21,278 nucleotides of DNA from Candidatus Acetothermia bacterium (GCA_003551325.1 PUMK01000206.1:1-21278), one strand, 5' to 3'. Counted from the first letter of the stretch, positions 1 to 9,217 are shown. A program made the numbers and translations. The notes: generated by a model from the letters alone, not told the origin.

Positions 1-6
1 CGGTCA

Positions 7-330
7 TCAAGGAACTGTTCGGCGATTGACAAGCATCGTCCCCTCTTCGCTTGCTCCGACCTGGTGTCTCAGATTGCCAGACACTAGTCTGCACAACCGA
101 GCACCGCTGGTACCCCTAACCATTCTGAGTTTGAACCGGGTCGTTGAGTGGTTAAGGCAGATCAACGCTCTACAGGAGGCACCTACATGACATCTAACAT
201 GGCGCAGCGCCACCCTGGCGTAGTTCTCCTGGGGAGGTCTCCCTCTGAAGGTGAGGGCCTCGCTGGACTCCAGAAACGCCGCCAGTTCCTCCATCTCCAT
301 CACGCGTGGGTCGCTCAGCATGACGTTCAT
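7..330 (-). pseudogene. probable decayed N-terminal remnant of a transposase/integrase
   Basis: The first ~45 residues (EELAAFLESSEALTFRG, then QENYARVA) resemble from memory the N-terminus of long IS481/integrase-type transposases, where a SEAL-x-FRG stretch is followed by E-x-Y-x-W and, about 30 residues later, by TGYSRAQLTRL. A degraded version of that later motif (GTSGARLCRLV) is in the same frame at the expected distance, but the residues between look scrambled and the frame stops at 107 aa, before any DDE core. An AGGAGG box at 333-338 lies just upstream of two in-frame ATGs (330 and 321), which supports a once-functional start. No other transposase part is visible and the window edge is close. 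The family call is from memory and tentative. It could instead be a chance open frame. Confidence 0.35.
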
Positions 331-444
331 CGCCTCCTAGACTGCGACCCACGCTCCCCGTCCTCCAGCCCACGCTCATGCTCCCCCCGCGTGAGAACCA
401 GGGACGCCCTTCATGCTCATCTTGCAAGAGACAACTCTTTGGGT

Positions 445-472
445 TTGATCGGCGTGTGAAGAGTGCTAGAAT
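445..472 (+). promoter_or_regulatory. leaderless-type promoter of the 481-789 gene
   Basis: TTGATC at 445-450 (-35-like) and TAGAAT at 467-472 (-10-like) are separated by 16 bp. Only 8 nt separate the -10 box from the ATG at 481, so transcription should begin at or within a few bases of the start codon. No Shine-Dalgarno sequence precedes the ATG. The same 16-bp spacer and 8-10 nt distance recur at 18117-18144 and 19231-19258. Confidence 0.5.
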
Positions 473-480
473 GAAGCAAG

Positions 481-789
481 ATGGGCGGAAGCGAAGAGTT
501 CGGTACAGGAACGTTGGTGGATGAGAGAGGGAATGAGCTGGTGCGGGTTCGGTACAGACTGTGGGTGGGTTCCGCCCCTCATCCAGAGGATAGAGAAGGG
601 TTTGCGATGTTCCCAAGAGGGGAGCTGGAGGATGGTGGTGAGGGAGTCCTCCCGGATGGACTACCGTCCGAGTGTTTCCTTGTGCGGCAGGACGGAAGAG
701 CCATGAGGATCCGCCTTAACGTTGAAGGCGGGGAGGGACGTCGCGCGGTTTTCGTTGATGCAAGAGTACCCAACATCGATTCCATATAG
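481..789 (+). CDS. small hypothetical protein, leaderless start
   Basis: This 102-aa protein is acidic and glycine-rich, has alternating hydrophobic stretches (GTGTLVDERGNELVRVRYRLWV) suggesting a small beta-rich domain, and has no signal peptide, membrane segment or cysteine motif. I do not recognise the family. The main support is the promoter placed 8 nt before the ATG, the lack of a competing ribosome binding site, and coherent protein-like composition. It runs antisense to the open tail of the HEPN remnant (579-1043), and both cannot be fully coding there. The gene lies between a transposase relic and the truncated HEPN gene, so it may have arrived in the rearrangement that truncated the latter. 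Confidence 0.5.
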   Translation: MGGSEEFGTGTLVDERGNELVRVRYRLWVGSAPHPEDREGFAMFPRGELEDGGEGVLPDGLPSECFLVRQDGRAMRIRLNVEGGEGRRAVFVDARVPNIDSI

Positions 790-1043
790 CGACCGACCGT
801 GAATCCACTGTGCTTCCATCCTATGTGAGTGCTAGCTACGTTCAGGACCTGAAGCTCTGACAAACTGGTGCAGGGAATGCTGTCCACGTACTCCTGCTGT
901 GGGAATACCAGAAGCCCAAGCGTTGAGTTGACGAGTTGTGTTAGCTCAAAGACTTGCTTTCCTTCAGCCTTAAGCCCTTCCAGCGCCTCTAGATTGGCCT
1001 TGGTGCGCTTGGCGAAATCGCTGACCACCTCTTCGTACATCAT
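579..1043 (-). pseudogene. truncated HEPN-family protein (pEK499_p136-like)
   Basis: The N-terminal ~60 residues contain DFAKRTKANLEALE, then VFELTQLVNSTLGLLVFPQ and YVDSIP, which I recognise as the N-terminal half of the HEPN_pEK499_p136 family. An AAAGGAG box sits 5 nt before the ATG at 1043. After about residue 65 (near position 850) similarity is lost. The expected C-terminal helix with R-x4-6-H, the RNase centre of HEPN proteins (typically LRNAIAH-like), is absent. The rest of the frame, to 579, is low-complexity Arg/Ser/Pro sequence and overlaps the plus-strand gene 481-789 antisense. The gene lies 134 bp downstream of the helicase gene on the same strand and was probably the last gene of the restriction-modification operon. 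Loss of the catalytic half suggests an inactive remnant. Confidence 0.6.
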
Positions 1044-1176
1044 TGCTACTCCTTTCGGCCATGACCCTTGGCTTCAGAAGACCCTCTGTCGATGGACTGC
1101 TGTCTTATTGTCTCTGAAGACCACGGTTCGCCCGAAGTGGTGGGAGGGCAGTTCCGGTCAAGCTTGAACGGTCCCG

Positions 1177-3249
1177 TCACCGTAAGTCATCAAGGAACTC
1201 CGAGGACGGATCGATACCCGTAACAAGAAGCTGCTCCCTCGCCCGGGTGCAGGCGACGTAGAGCAGGTGGCGTTCCGTATCATAGACCTCTTGCAGGTCA
1301 CCCTCATCGCCCACGGTCTCGATTCGCTCTTGAAGCGGGACGACCTCGTCATCACACGCCATTACCGCAACAGCACGGAACTCCAATCCCTTTGCCAGGT
1401 GCATCGTACCGATGGCAACTGATCCCTTTGTCGGCGCGACGCTCTCATCGAGCACCCCAGACCGAAGGCCGGACCTCCCGACGGCTGCCTCGGCACGTGT
1501 GAGTTGGCCAGCAGAGCGGACGAAGACGCCTATCTCGTGTGCCAACACACCGGTTTCGGCCTGCTCCGCGAGCCACATGCCCACAGCCTCCGTCTCCTCG
1601 GCCTGAGTACTGAGCACTCGTATGAGAGGCGGCGGTCCGCTGAAGACGGAGATCGTGTCGCTCCTATCTTCCCGGTTACCGTCAACATCCGTCATTTCCG
1701 AGCCCAGCAGGCGGTCGGCCTGTTGGCGGATCTGATGCGAGGTTCGGTAGTTGACCCGAAGGGTTCTGGATCGTCCGCGAACATCTACACCGAGTGACTT
1801 CCACGAGAATGGCTGTTGGAAGATCCTCTGGCCCAGGTCCCCTGCGAAGAAGAGCCCGTTCGGTCGGTCCCCCGCTAGGGCAGCGAGGAAGCGCATCTGG
1901 GCCACGCTGAGGTCCTGAGCCTCGTCGATCACTGCGAAATCAAACGGTAGATTCCTTCCTTCCGCGAGCGCTGAAGTCACCGCCGCGAAGACCCCTGATT
2001 GTGTCATGAGGCCTCGCTCTCGCAGTGCAGTGCGGACCTTCTCGAAGACATCCCATAGGACTGCGCGCCGCTTCTCCGGTAGGCGTGTCCTGCGCCCCAG
2101 TCGGACAACGTCCCGGTACTCCTCCCAGGTGCAAAGCTGCCAAGCATCGACAACGTGTTCCCACTCCGTGAGCAGGAACTGCTCGCTGAACCTCTGGGAG
2201 TCCGCGGCGTCCGAAGCCTCCTGGAGGAGCCTCCTCAACTCGTCGGGGGCAACGAGCCTAAGCGAGCCGAAATGGGCCTTGTACAGACGTTGCCCGAGTC
2301 GGTCCAGGGAATGGACATCGATGCGCTCGGCAAGCTGTGGCTCATCACCGGTCAGCCGACGGAGCTTGATCCTTAGCGCATGGGCCAGAGTGTCCGAGAA
2401 GGTTGCGAGGAGCACGCGTGCATCCGGGTGTCTCCGCGCAAGATGGACAGCGCGGTGTAAGGCCACGATCGTCTTCCCTGTTCCGGCCGAGCCGGAGACT
2501 CGAGCTGGTCCGGAGTAGTCGCGGCGGATCGTCTCCTCTTGCTCCGGATGCAGGAAGACCGTCCATCTCTCCCACGGGTAGTCAAGAGCCCGCCTGAGTT
2601 CCTCAGCATCCGTCAACAGGCGGAACCGGCGCTTCGCATCAGGATGATCGAACGGATCCTTGACGGGGGTTGTAGGCTGGGGCGGCACCCGCGGCTTCCC
2701 TCCAGTGGCAAGCTCGAGTAACGCCTCAGCTGCCTCGGCAGGAAGGTGCTCGGCCACCGCCAACAGGGCATCTTCGTCTGCCTGCTTAACGTCCGACACC
2801 CACTCCGGAGGGACACCGTACGCAAGAAGCTCTTCATCAGGCGTGTCGCGAAAGGGCGGAACCTGTGGAGAGACTGGCCTCTCCTCATGGACATAGACCG
2901 GCACGCGGATTTCCTGAACCGTCTCTCGAATCTCCACAAGCTGTGCGGCACCTGTCTTGGGGTGCGTCTCCAGCTTTCTACGCGAGGCCCAATCGTAAGC
3001 ACGGTCATGGTGGTCCACGTAGCAGAGCAGCAGGCTGTCGGCTGACCTATGAACGATGAGCCGAAGGTCTGCACTCACCCGAACCGACCAGAAGTTCTTG
3101 TCCTTGGCCTTGTCCAGCTTGTGAAACTGGTGTCCGGGTCTAGCGTGGTTCATCTGGAGATCGAAGGCGGTGGTCTTCACGGCCTTCTGCGCGTCTCCCG
3201 TAAGGCGGGCAAGACTGTCCGTGAAGGTGTCGGCGATGCGGAAGTCCAT
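1177..3249 (-). CDS. UvrD/Rep-family (SF1) helicase with RelE/ParE-like N-terminal domain
   Basis: This 690-aa protein starts at the ATG at 3249, five bases after the methyltransferase stop; upstream in-frame codons belong to that gene. Residues 1-92 resemble a RelE/ParE-fold toxin or nuclease-like domain (SVRVSADLRLIVHR, then YVDHHDRAYDWA). A linker with an acidic, alanine-rich stretch follows. The SF1 motor begins near 230: Walker A GSAGTGKT (253-260), Walker B DEAQD (442-446), GDLGQRIF, VNYRT (499-503), the GTMHLAKGLEF motif (~614-624) and motif VI VACTRAR (665-671). All core helicase motifs look intact. ATP-driven DNA translocation is expected. The toxin-like domain could bind or cut nucleic acid or act as a regulatory module. 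Tight spacing makes it the third gene of the restriction-modification operon, so a role in restriction or DNA processing is inferred. Confidence 0.9.
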   Translation of the reverse strand: MDFRIADTFTDSLARLTGDAQKAVKTTAFDLQMNHARPGHQFHKLDKAKDKNFWSVRVSADLRLIVHRSADSLLLCYVDHHDRAYDWASRRKLETHPKTGAAQLVEIRETVQEIRVPVYVHEERPVSPQVPPFRDTPDEELLAYGVPPEWVSDVKQADEDALLAVAEHLPAEAAEALLELATGGKPRVPPQPTTPVKDPFDHPDAKRRFRLLTDAEELRRALDYPWERWTVFLHPEQEETIRRDYSGPARVSGSAGTGKTIVALHRAVHLARRHPDARVLLATFSDTLAHALRIKLRRLTGDEPQLAERIDVHSLDRLGQRLYKAHFGSLRLVAPDELRRLLQEASDAADSQRFSEQFLLTEWEHVVDAWQLCTWEEYRDVVRLGRRTRLPEKRRAVLWDVFEKVRTALRERGLMTQSGVFAAVTSALAEGRNLPFDFAVIDEAQDLSVAQMRFLAALAGDRPNGLFFAGDLGQRIFQQPFSWKSLGVDVRGRSRTLRVNYRTSHQIRQQADRLLGSEMTDVDGNREDRSDTISVFSGPPPLIRVLSTQAEETEAVGMWLAEQAETGVLAHEIGVFVRSAGQLTRAEAAVGRSGLRSGVLDESVAPTKGSVAIGTMHLAKGLEFRAVAVMACDDEVVPLQERIETVGDEGDLQEVYDTERHLLYVACTRAREQLLVTGIDPSSEFLDDLR

Positions 3250-3254
3250 CGTCC

Positions 3255-6146
3255 CTACACCCGGAATACCTTCATCACTTCGTCCCCAAGGTGGTTGATG
3301 ACCTTCACCGCAATGCATCCAGACGTTGGCCTCTCAAAAGGCCGTGAGGTGTCATTGTGGAGCGTTGCCCATGCCTCTTCGTTGATCTCCGCCTTAAGCG
3401 TTGTCTTCAGCGCCTTGTACGGATCGCTCTGCCCGAGGAAGTAGGCATGGCGGACGAAGAAGCTCTCCCCGTTGTAGTCGGTATCGATGAACCAGCAGGC
3501 GATCCCGTCCGCTGAGTCGCTACGGACTTCACCGGTGGTGGGGTCGAACACGTCCACCCCGTTCACCCTCACTCGCAACATGTCTCCTTCTTCGGGAAGC
3601 AGGTCAATATCTGGCTCACCGAAGATCACGAACAAGTTGCCCGTGCTGGTGGTCTTCAGATCTGCAGCCATGTGGAGGTCGGCGTTCATGCGGGCCTTGA
3701 GCACGGGAATACGGCCCAGCTTGTGGAACTCGCTCGCGTGTGCCTCGTAGTTGAACGCGCATGCTATGAGCGTATCGAACCCGGCATCTCCCGCTTCTCT
3801 TGCGGCCTCGACGAGATCCTGTCGGGACACTGTCCCGAACTCCGGTCCGATGAAGATCCCCGCTCTCCTTTCCTGATCCGCTTCCATGTAGCGGCCCTCC
3901 GCACAGATGTAGGTCCCGGGCCAACCGACAAGCGATGTGAATGTGATCTTGTCTTCTTTGTGCGGCTGCTGCACGCCAGCGATCTTCAAGTTCTCAAGGA
4001 TCATCTGCTCGAAAACGTGGGCTGTATCTTGGTCAACAGCGCCTTGCTGCGTCCTGAGCGGATCGACCAGCTCGTCATCTTCGTCCACAGAAAAGACCCG
4101 GTGCGGGCTCAGGCTCTCCACGGTGAAGGGACCTGCAACCCGGACCTTCTTATCGTCCACGTACGGCTTGTCGTAGAGGTACTCGTGGTCGGCTTTGGCA
4201 GCTATCGAGGCGTCGATTTCCTTCTGTCGGGCGATACGGGCCTCCCAGAAGTCGGCAAGGGGTGCTTTCACCTCCCCAGGCCAGTCGGGAGGAGCCTCGC
4301 GGGGAACCTCCCACTCAACCAGTTCATAAGCGGCAACCACTTCACCGCTTGGCATCTTGAACGTGGCACCTTCAGGGGCATCGAACTTCACTTCCATCCC
4401 CTCTCTGCCTCCCGTAGTCACCCGGTACGGCGTTTTATGGCCACGCAGAGCGGCATTCAGCCGGGCAAGTGCTTCGACGACCTTGGGGTGCCACTTCTCC
4501 CAGACCACGTCGATCTCTGTGTTGTTGGCGATGGACTTGAGGGTGACATGAGGAACGCGCTCATAGACGAATCCCTGACGTACGCTACCGAAGGTCGGCT
4601 TCTCCACGTAGCTCTTCCCACTTAGCTCGGCCTCCTTACGACGACCCTCGGGCGAATCGGCCAAGAGGTAGTACGGGTAACGCGCGCCCATGATGCGGGC
4701 ACGCGCCAGGGCCAGTGCCACGCGGGAGGTGTCTATGGTGATCCAGCGGCGGCCCCATTGCTCAGCGACATAGGCGGTCGTCCCTGAACCGCAGGTTGGG
4801 TCGAGCACGAGATCGCCGGGGTCTGTGGCCATCAGGAGGCAGCGCTCGATAACACGTGGCAGAGTCTGCACAACATAGAGCCGATCTGACGAGAACCCTG
4901 ACGTTTGAGTATCGCTCCACGTGTTCGTGAAGGGAGTCACGGGGTAATCCTGCAGGTAGTACACGAAACGGAGGTTGTTCCCCTGGGGGAAAAGCCTCCC
5001 TGTCAGGGAAATCCGCTTGACCCCTTCGGTCTTCACGCTCCAGTGACGTCCTTTGGTTGGGTAGTAGTCTCTTCCCCTGAAGCGAACAGGGCGATCAGCA
5101 TTGCTGGAGCCCATTGAGACCAGTGGGTATGGTTGGAATACTCGGACAACTTCATGTCCGTGGGACTCAAGCGCTGTGATGGATCCGCGCATAACTTTTG
5201 AAGTCTCGCCGTATCTGTATTGAGTAGCGCCCTCATCGCCCGGCGTTCGCATGAAGTAGAGTGGACGGTGCTTCGTGACCTCGGATTTTGCATACCACAG
5301 TATCGAGTCGGTTATGCACGGGATGAACGCACTACTATGACCACCAGTTGTCTGAAACTTAATCTCGGACCTGAAGCAATCCTCCCCAAACACTTCATCC
5401 ATCAGCGCCCGCACTCTGTGCACGTTTTCGTCGCCGATTTGGACAAAGATCGAACCCGATTCCGTCAGCAGGTCTCTTGCCACGGTGAGCCGGTCCCGAA
5501 GGTACGTGAGATAGCTGTGGATGCCGTGCCGCCAGGTGTCGCGGAAGGCTTTGACCTGCTCGGGCTCGCGGGTGATGTGGTCGGCCTTGCCATCCTTCAC
5601 GTCGCGGCTGGTGGTGGACCACTGGAAGTTGCTGTTGAACTTGATGCCGTAGGGCGGGTCGAGGTAGATGCACTGCACCTTGCCGCGGAGCCCTTCACGC
5701 TCGGCGAGGCTGGCCATGACCTGGAGCGAGTCTCCCAGGATCATCCGGTTGCTCCAGTTCTGGTCGTGCTGGTAGAACTCGGTCTTCTCCACGCCCTCCG
5801 GGATGCCGTTGAAGTCGGAGAACAGGTCGATCTGCTCTTGCACTCCCGCAGCACGCTTTCGTTCTTTGGTCTCCTCAAGCAGATCGTCGATCAGGGCCTT
5901 CGGATAGAGCTTCTCCTGGATGTACAGGGGCGGAGCGTGCACGACCAGATCGCTCCAGTCCTGCTCGTCCTTGCCGCGCCAGACGAGCTGTGGGTCGAGG
6001 TCCGTGTTGCGTGGGTAGCGGAGCGTCTTTGGCGCCCTCTGTTCCTGTTCCATCACCGACTGATACTCGGCGGTGGGGATGTTCCGCCGCTTGTCATCTG
6101 TGTGGCGGAGGGCCTCCACTTCCTTCGGAGATCGCTTCTTGGCCAT
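3255..6146 (-). CDS. site-specific DNA methyltransferase, beta class (Type III Mod-like)
   Basis: This 963-aa protein should transfer a methyl group from S-adenosylmethionine to an adenine N6 (or cytosine N4) in a recognition site and so protect the host DNA. The catalytic motif DPPY is at 163-166 (YLDPPYGIKF), with an upstream MILGDSLQVM block at ~135. The SAM-binding motif DPTCGSGTT is at 449-457, near RRWITIDTSRVALALARAR. Catalytic motif before SAM motif is the beta-class order, as in Type III Mod proteins. The region between (200-420) probably contains target recognition. The long C-terminal part (~500-963) has no motif I can name but is typical in length for Mod proteins partnered with large helicase-nucleases. 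The start ATG lies two bases after the Res stop, with AAGGAG about 11 nt upstream inside the Res gene. It appears intact. Confidence 0.92.
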   Translation of the reverse strand: MAKKRSPKEVEALRHTDDKRRNIPTAEYQSVMEQEQRAPKTLRYPRNTDLDPQLVWRGKDEQDWSDLVVHAPPLYIQEKLYPKALIDDLLEETKERKRAAGVQEQIDLFSDFNGIPEGVEKTEFYQHDQNWSNRMILGDSLQVMASLAEREGLRGKVQCIYLDPPYGIKFNSNFQWSTTSRDVKDGKADHITREPEQVKAFRDTWRHGIHSYLTYLRDRLTVARDLLTESGSIFVQIGDENVHRVRALMDEVFGEDCFRSEIKFQTTGGHSSAFIPCITDSILWYAKSEVTKHRPLYFMRTPGDEGATQYRYGETSKVMRGSITALESHGHEVVRVFQPYPLVSMGSSNADRPVRFRGRDYYPTKGRHWSVKTEGVKRISLTGRLFPQGNNLRFVYYLQDYPVTPFTNTWSDTQTSGFSSDRLYVVQTLPRVIERCLLMATDPGDLVLDPTCGSGTTAYVAEQWGRRWITIDTSRVALALARARIMGARYPYYLLADSPEGRRKEAELSGKSYVEKPTFGSVRQGFVYERVPHVTLKSIANNTEIDVVWEKWHPKVVEALARLNAALRGHKTPYRVTTGGREGMEVKFDAPEGATFKMPSGEVVAAYELVEWEVPREAPPDWPGEVKAPLADFWEARIARQKEIDASIAAKADHEYLYDKPYVDDKKVRVAGPFTVESLSPHRVFSVDEDDELVDPLRTQQGAVDQDTAHVFEQMILENLKIAGVQQPHKEDKITFTSLVGWPGTYICAEGRYMEADQERRAGIFIGPEFGTVSRQDLVEAAREAGDAGFDTLIACAFNYEAHASEFHKLGRIPVLKARMNADLHMAADLKTTSTGNLFVIFGEPDIDLLPEEGDMLRVRVNGVDVFDPTTGEVRSDSADGIACWFIDTDYNGESFFVRHAYFLGQSDPYKALKTTLKAEINEEAWATLHNDTSRPFERPTSGCIAVKVINHLGDEVMKVFRV

Positions 6147-6148
6147 AG

Positions 6149-9100
6149 CTACCTGCTCTCCTTGACCGGCTGTGCGATAGCGTCCTCGATCATCTTGTTG
6201 AACTCCTGCTCAACTGCTTCTTCGAAGTCCGCTTCCATCCGGAACACCTGTCTGAACTCAGCGAAGGCCCAGCGGCCGCAAGCTCGCAGGTTATTGACCC
6301 CAGGGATCCAGTACGTCTCCATCGTGGTCTTCTTTTCCTTAGCGTCCTCCCGTCGATAGCCCTTGATCTCGACCACAAGATGCAGCAGGTCATCCGCGCC
6401 GTGACCATCGTCGATGAGCACGATGAAGTCGGGCAAGTACCTCTTCATCTCCGAGCCGTACAGATAGGGAACCTCCAGGCCCAGATTGTGGTTCTTCGTG
6501 TACGCAACAACCTTCGGATGCTTCTCGGCAATGCGGCAGAACTCCGCCTCCCAATCGCTGTCAAGCACCACCCAGTTGACGTGGTTCTTCGGAGGCGGGC
6601 CACCCGTATCCCAGCGTGCCCGTGACGTGGTGAAGCGCACATGGGTTGTGGAGCCTGTCGGTGTGTAGGGATCCAGCAAGGCCTTGATCGGGCGATGCCC
6701 CTCAAGGGCACGCGTGATCCCCGTGGTGATCCTGTTGCAGGCGATGTCCGCAAGCTCCTGGTACATAAGGAGCGCTGGAAACGTATCGCCCGTACACACA
6801 AGGCAGGAATCGAGCCACTGCTTGGTGATGCGCTTGAGCTGGCCGAAGAGATGAAGCTTTGGGTCCCCGCCGGGGTCGCGCCACTTCGTGTAGAGGAGGT
6901 GCCGGGTGAGTTCGAAGAGGATGGTCGAGAGGCGCACATCGCCGAGGTGCCGAACGCTTAGATCGACTGCCTCACCGATGATCCCTGCGTTTCGGGTGAT
7001 CGTTGGGCCTACAAGATCGGGCGTTAGCTCAAGGACCGAGTCCTCGTTGAACGAGGCTGTCAGGCGCTCTTCCGGAAGCTCTACACGATAGCCTTCTACA
7101 CGGGGGAATCGGATTTCCAGATGGTCGCGCTCAGGACGCACGGCCTTCACCTGGACAGTCTCCCTCGGCGGGCGTGGTGGGGCAACGACCGGCTTGGCCG
7201 TGAAGTCAAACGGGACGCCGAACACGTCAGCGTACTCAGGGTTGAAGAGCCCTTCTTCGTTCAGGTCGTACGACTGCCGACGTAGGGCCCGTCCGATGAC
7301 TTGCTCGCAGAGGAGCTGCGTGCCGAACGCCCGGATCCCCAGGATGTGGGTGACGTTGTTGGCATCCCAACCTTCGGTGAGCATGGAGACCGAGACCACA
7401 CAGCGTATGTCGGCGCCCAACTGGCCGGTTTTACCGACCGTGTTCATCACCTCGCGCAGGAGATCCTGGTCGGAGATGCTCTCGGCCGCACGGATATCGC
7501 CTGTGCGCTCGACGATCTCCCGGCGGAAGCGGTCGATCTCATCGGCCGCCATCTTGCGAAAGTTCGTGTCGAGCACATCTCCGGACTCCAGCTGCTCCGA
7601 ATCGATGAGAATCGTGTTGGGTTTGGGAAGCGGGTTGCCCGTCGTCTCGTCGAAGTTGCGGAATAGGCTTAGCCGCCCGTGCTCCAGCGTTGAGCTTCCG
7701 TCCTCGTTCTCGCGGATGAACCCCGAGAGGTAGTCAAAGACGAGCTTCGAGATGGACGTGTTCTGGCAGACGATGATGAAGCACGGAGGGACAGGCATCC
7801 CCTTCACCTGCCAGAGCCGGAACGTCTTCTCGTAGTGACCATAGAGGGCGTCGATGGCAGTACAGAGTCGCGTTGGAAGCTTGAGCGGATCAAGGGTTCC
7901 GCTCTTGCCACGGCCCTTCTTGGGCATATGCTTGCGTATGTTCTCCCAAAGGTTGCGGTACATGGGCATCTCGTTACCTGGGATGTTCTCGGCGACAGGA
8001 ACGCGGGGAAGCTTCACAATGCCACACTCGATCGCGTCCATCAGAGAGAAGTCGCTTACTGTCCAAGGGAACAGCGTCCCTTCAGCATACCCTGAGCCCT
8101 GAAGGAAGAAGGGGGTGGCTGAGAGATCGAACACCCTTGAGATTCCAAGCTTGCGTTTCACAGCCTCAAGCCCGGAGATCCAGATGCGTGCGGCCTCGTT
8201 GCTCTTCTCCGCTTCCCTCTTCTCCTCGCCCTTCAGGGCGATCTCGTCTGGATCTGGCGGCTTCTCCCGATAGCAGTGGTGAGCTTCATCGTTCAGCACC
8301 ATGATGTGCTTCATCCCCATGAGATCAGGCATCACGCGCTGGATCATCTGCCCTTCCGTTTCGGTGGTCTCCGGAGGCTGCCCTGTGCGGCCTTGGAGCA
8401 ACTGACGGCCACCCTTGGAGATCTCAACCCGCTCGCGGAGCCTGAACGCGTGGAAGTTCGTGATGACAATCTTCGCCCGCTGCACGTCTTGAAGCAGGTC
8501 GCTGGGGACCAACTCCCGGGATCCAAAGTAGCTGTCGGGGTCGTTGGGCTGAAGGACGCGGAGGCGATCCTTGATCGTCAGACCGGGCGCAACGACCAGG
8601 AAGCCGCGTGTGAACTGCCGGCTGCCAGGATGGCGGATCGCGTTGATCGTCTGCCACGCGATCAGCATCGCCATGACGGTTGTCTTGCCTGCCCCGGTGG
8701 CGAGCTTGAGGGCAACGCGATGCAGTTCAGGGTTGGCATCTCGGTTGGCCGAAGCGAGATGCTCAAGGATGCGCTTCCCAAACCTGAAGTGTGGAGCGAC
8801 TTCTGTCAGCCAGATAGCAGTCTCGACAGCCTCAACCTGGCAGAAGAAGGGCCTATAGTTGCTGAACCGATGATGCCTCCAGTGTTGGAGCAGGCGCGCG
8901 GTCTCAGGGGTCACCTGCCACTGGCTTGATGGCAAGGCACGCCACCTATCGACGTGATCGCGCACCTCGTTGATGTTCGACGTGATGTTGTACTGCTGTT
9001 CCTGAGTTGAAAGTCCCTTGCCCTCTTCGAAAACGAGCTGTTCTTGTTCTCTTGGCCTGCGCTTCTTCGGCTTAGGGATCGGGGTGATGAACGAAGCACG

Positions 9101-9217
9101 CCGGCGCTGCTCAAGGGTCTGTTGGGTGGGCTGCCCTGCCTCGTCCAACTCCCAGTGCCGGCCCGGGTGCTCGTAGGGCGAGTTCAGTATGGGGTGCTTG
9201 AAAAAGGCATCATCCAT
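6149..9217 (-). CDS. restriction endonuclease, DEAD/DEAH helicase-nuclease (Type III Res-like, BPTD_3080 family)
   Basis: This 1022-aa protein combines an SF2 translocase with a C-terminal nuclease. The N-terminus (DDAFFKHPILNSPYEHPGRHW) is characteristic of the BPTD_3080-type restriction endonucleases. Walker A is TGAGKT (174-179), motif II is DEAH (310-313), motif III is SATP (366-369), and motifs V/VI are SMLTEGWDANN to QVIGRALRR (~611-647). A PD-(D/E)xK nuclease is visible as YLPD (D930), then VVEIK (E950, K952). The ATG at 9217 is preferred over an upstream in-frame start at 9268, because the family N-terminus begins at this methionine; GGGAG lies about 11 nt upstream. It is the first gene of the Res-Mod-helicase operon. 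Expected role: ATP-dependent cleavage of DNA unmethylated by the partner enzyme. Confidence 0.92.
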   Translation of the reverse strand: MDDAFFKHPILNSPYEHPGRHWELDEAGQPTQQTLEQRRRASFITPIPKPKKRRPREQEQLVFEEGKGLSTQEQQYNITSNINEVRDHVDRWRALPSSQWQVTPETARLLQHWRHHRFSNYRPFFCQVEAVETAIWLTEVAPHFRFGKRILEHLASANRDANPELHRVALKLATGAGKTTVMAMLIAWQTINAIRHPGSRQFTRGFLVVAPGLTIKDRLRVLQPNDPDSYFGSRELVPSDLLQDVQRAKIVITNFHAFRLRERVEISKGGRQLLQGRTGQPPETTETEGQMIQRVMPDLMGMKHIMVLNDEAHHCYREKPPDPDEIALKGEEKREAEKSNEAARIWISGLEAVKRKLGISRVFDLSATPFFLQGSGYAEGTLFPWTVSDFSLMDAIECGIVKLPRVPVAENIPGNEMPMYRNLWENIRKHMPKKGRGKSGTLDPLKLPTRLCTAIDALYGHYEKTFRLWQVKGMPVPPCFIIVCQNTSISKLVFDYLSGFIRENEDGSSTLEHGRLSLFRNFDETTGNPLPKPNTILIDSEQLESGDVLDTNFRKMAADEIDRFRREIVERTGDIRAAESISDQDLLREVMNTVGKTGQLGADIRCVVSVSMLTEGWDANNVTHILGIRAFGTQLLCEQVIGRALRRQSYDLNEEGLFNPEYADVFGVPFDFTAKPVVAPPRPPRETVQVKAVRPERDHLEIRFPRVEGYRVELPEERLTASFNEDSVLELTPDLVGPTITRNAGIIGEAVDLSVRHLGDVRLSTILFELTRHLLYTKWRDPGGDPKLHLFGQLKRITKQWLDSCLVCTGDTFPALLMYQELADIACNRITTGITRALEGHRPIKALLDPYTPTGSTTHVRFTTSRARWDTGGPPPKNHVNWVVLDSDWEAEFCRIAEKHPKVVAYTKNHNLGLEVPYLYGSEMKRYLPDFIVLIDDGHGADDLLHLVVEIKGYRREDAKEKKTTMETYWIPGVNNLRACGRWAFAEFRQVFRMEADFEEAVEQEFNKMIEDAIAQPVKESR

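Noticed and set aside
841..853. 13-bp palindrome TTCAGGACCTGAA near the HEPN breakpoint
   Set aside because: Short, isolated, and partly explained by HEPN-frame coding; no matching copy elsewhere marks it as a recombination site.
1072..1119. Inverted repeat CTTCAGA...TCTGAAG between the helicase and the HEPN remnant
   Set aside because: The 34-nt loop and absence of a T-run make a terminator unlikely; arms of 7 bp at this distance can occur by chance.
3672..4625. 317-codon plus-strand open frame
   Set aside because: Antisense to the methyltransferase gene, with no supporting RBS or recognisable motif.
5220..6359. 379-codon plus-strand open frame
   Set aside because: Antisense to the Mod and Res genes; composition follows the complement of their codons.
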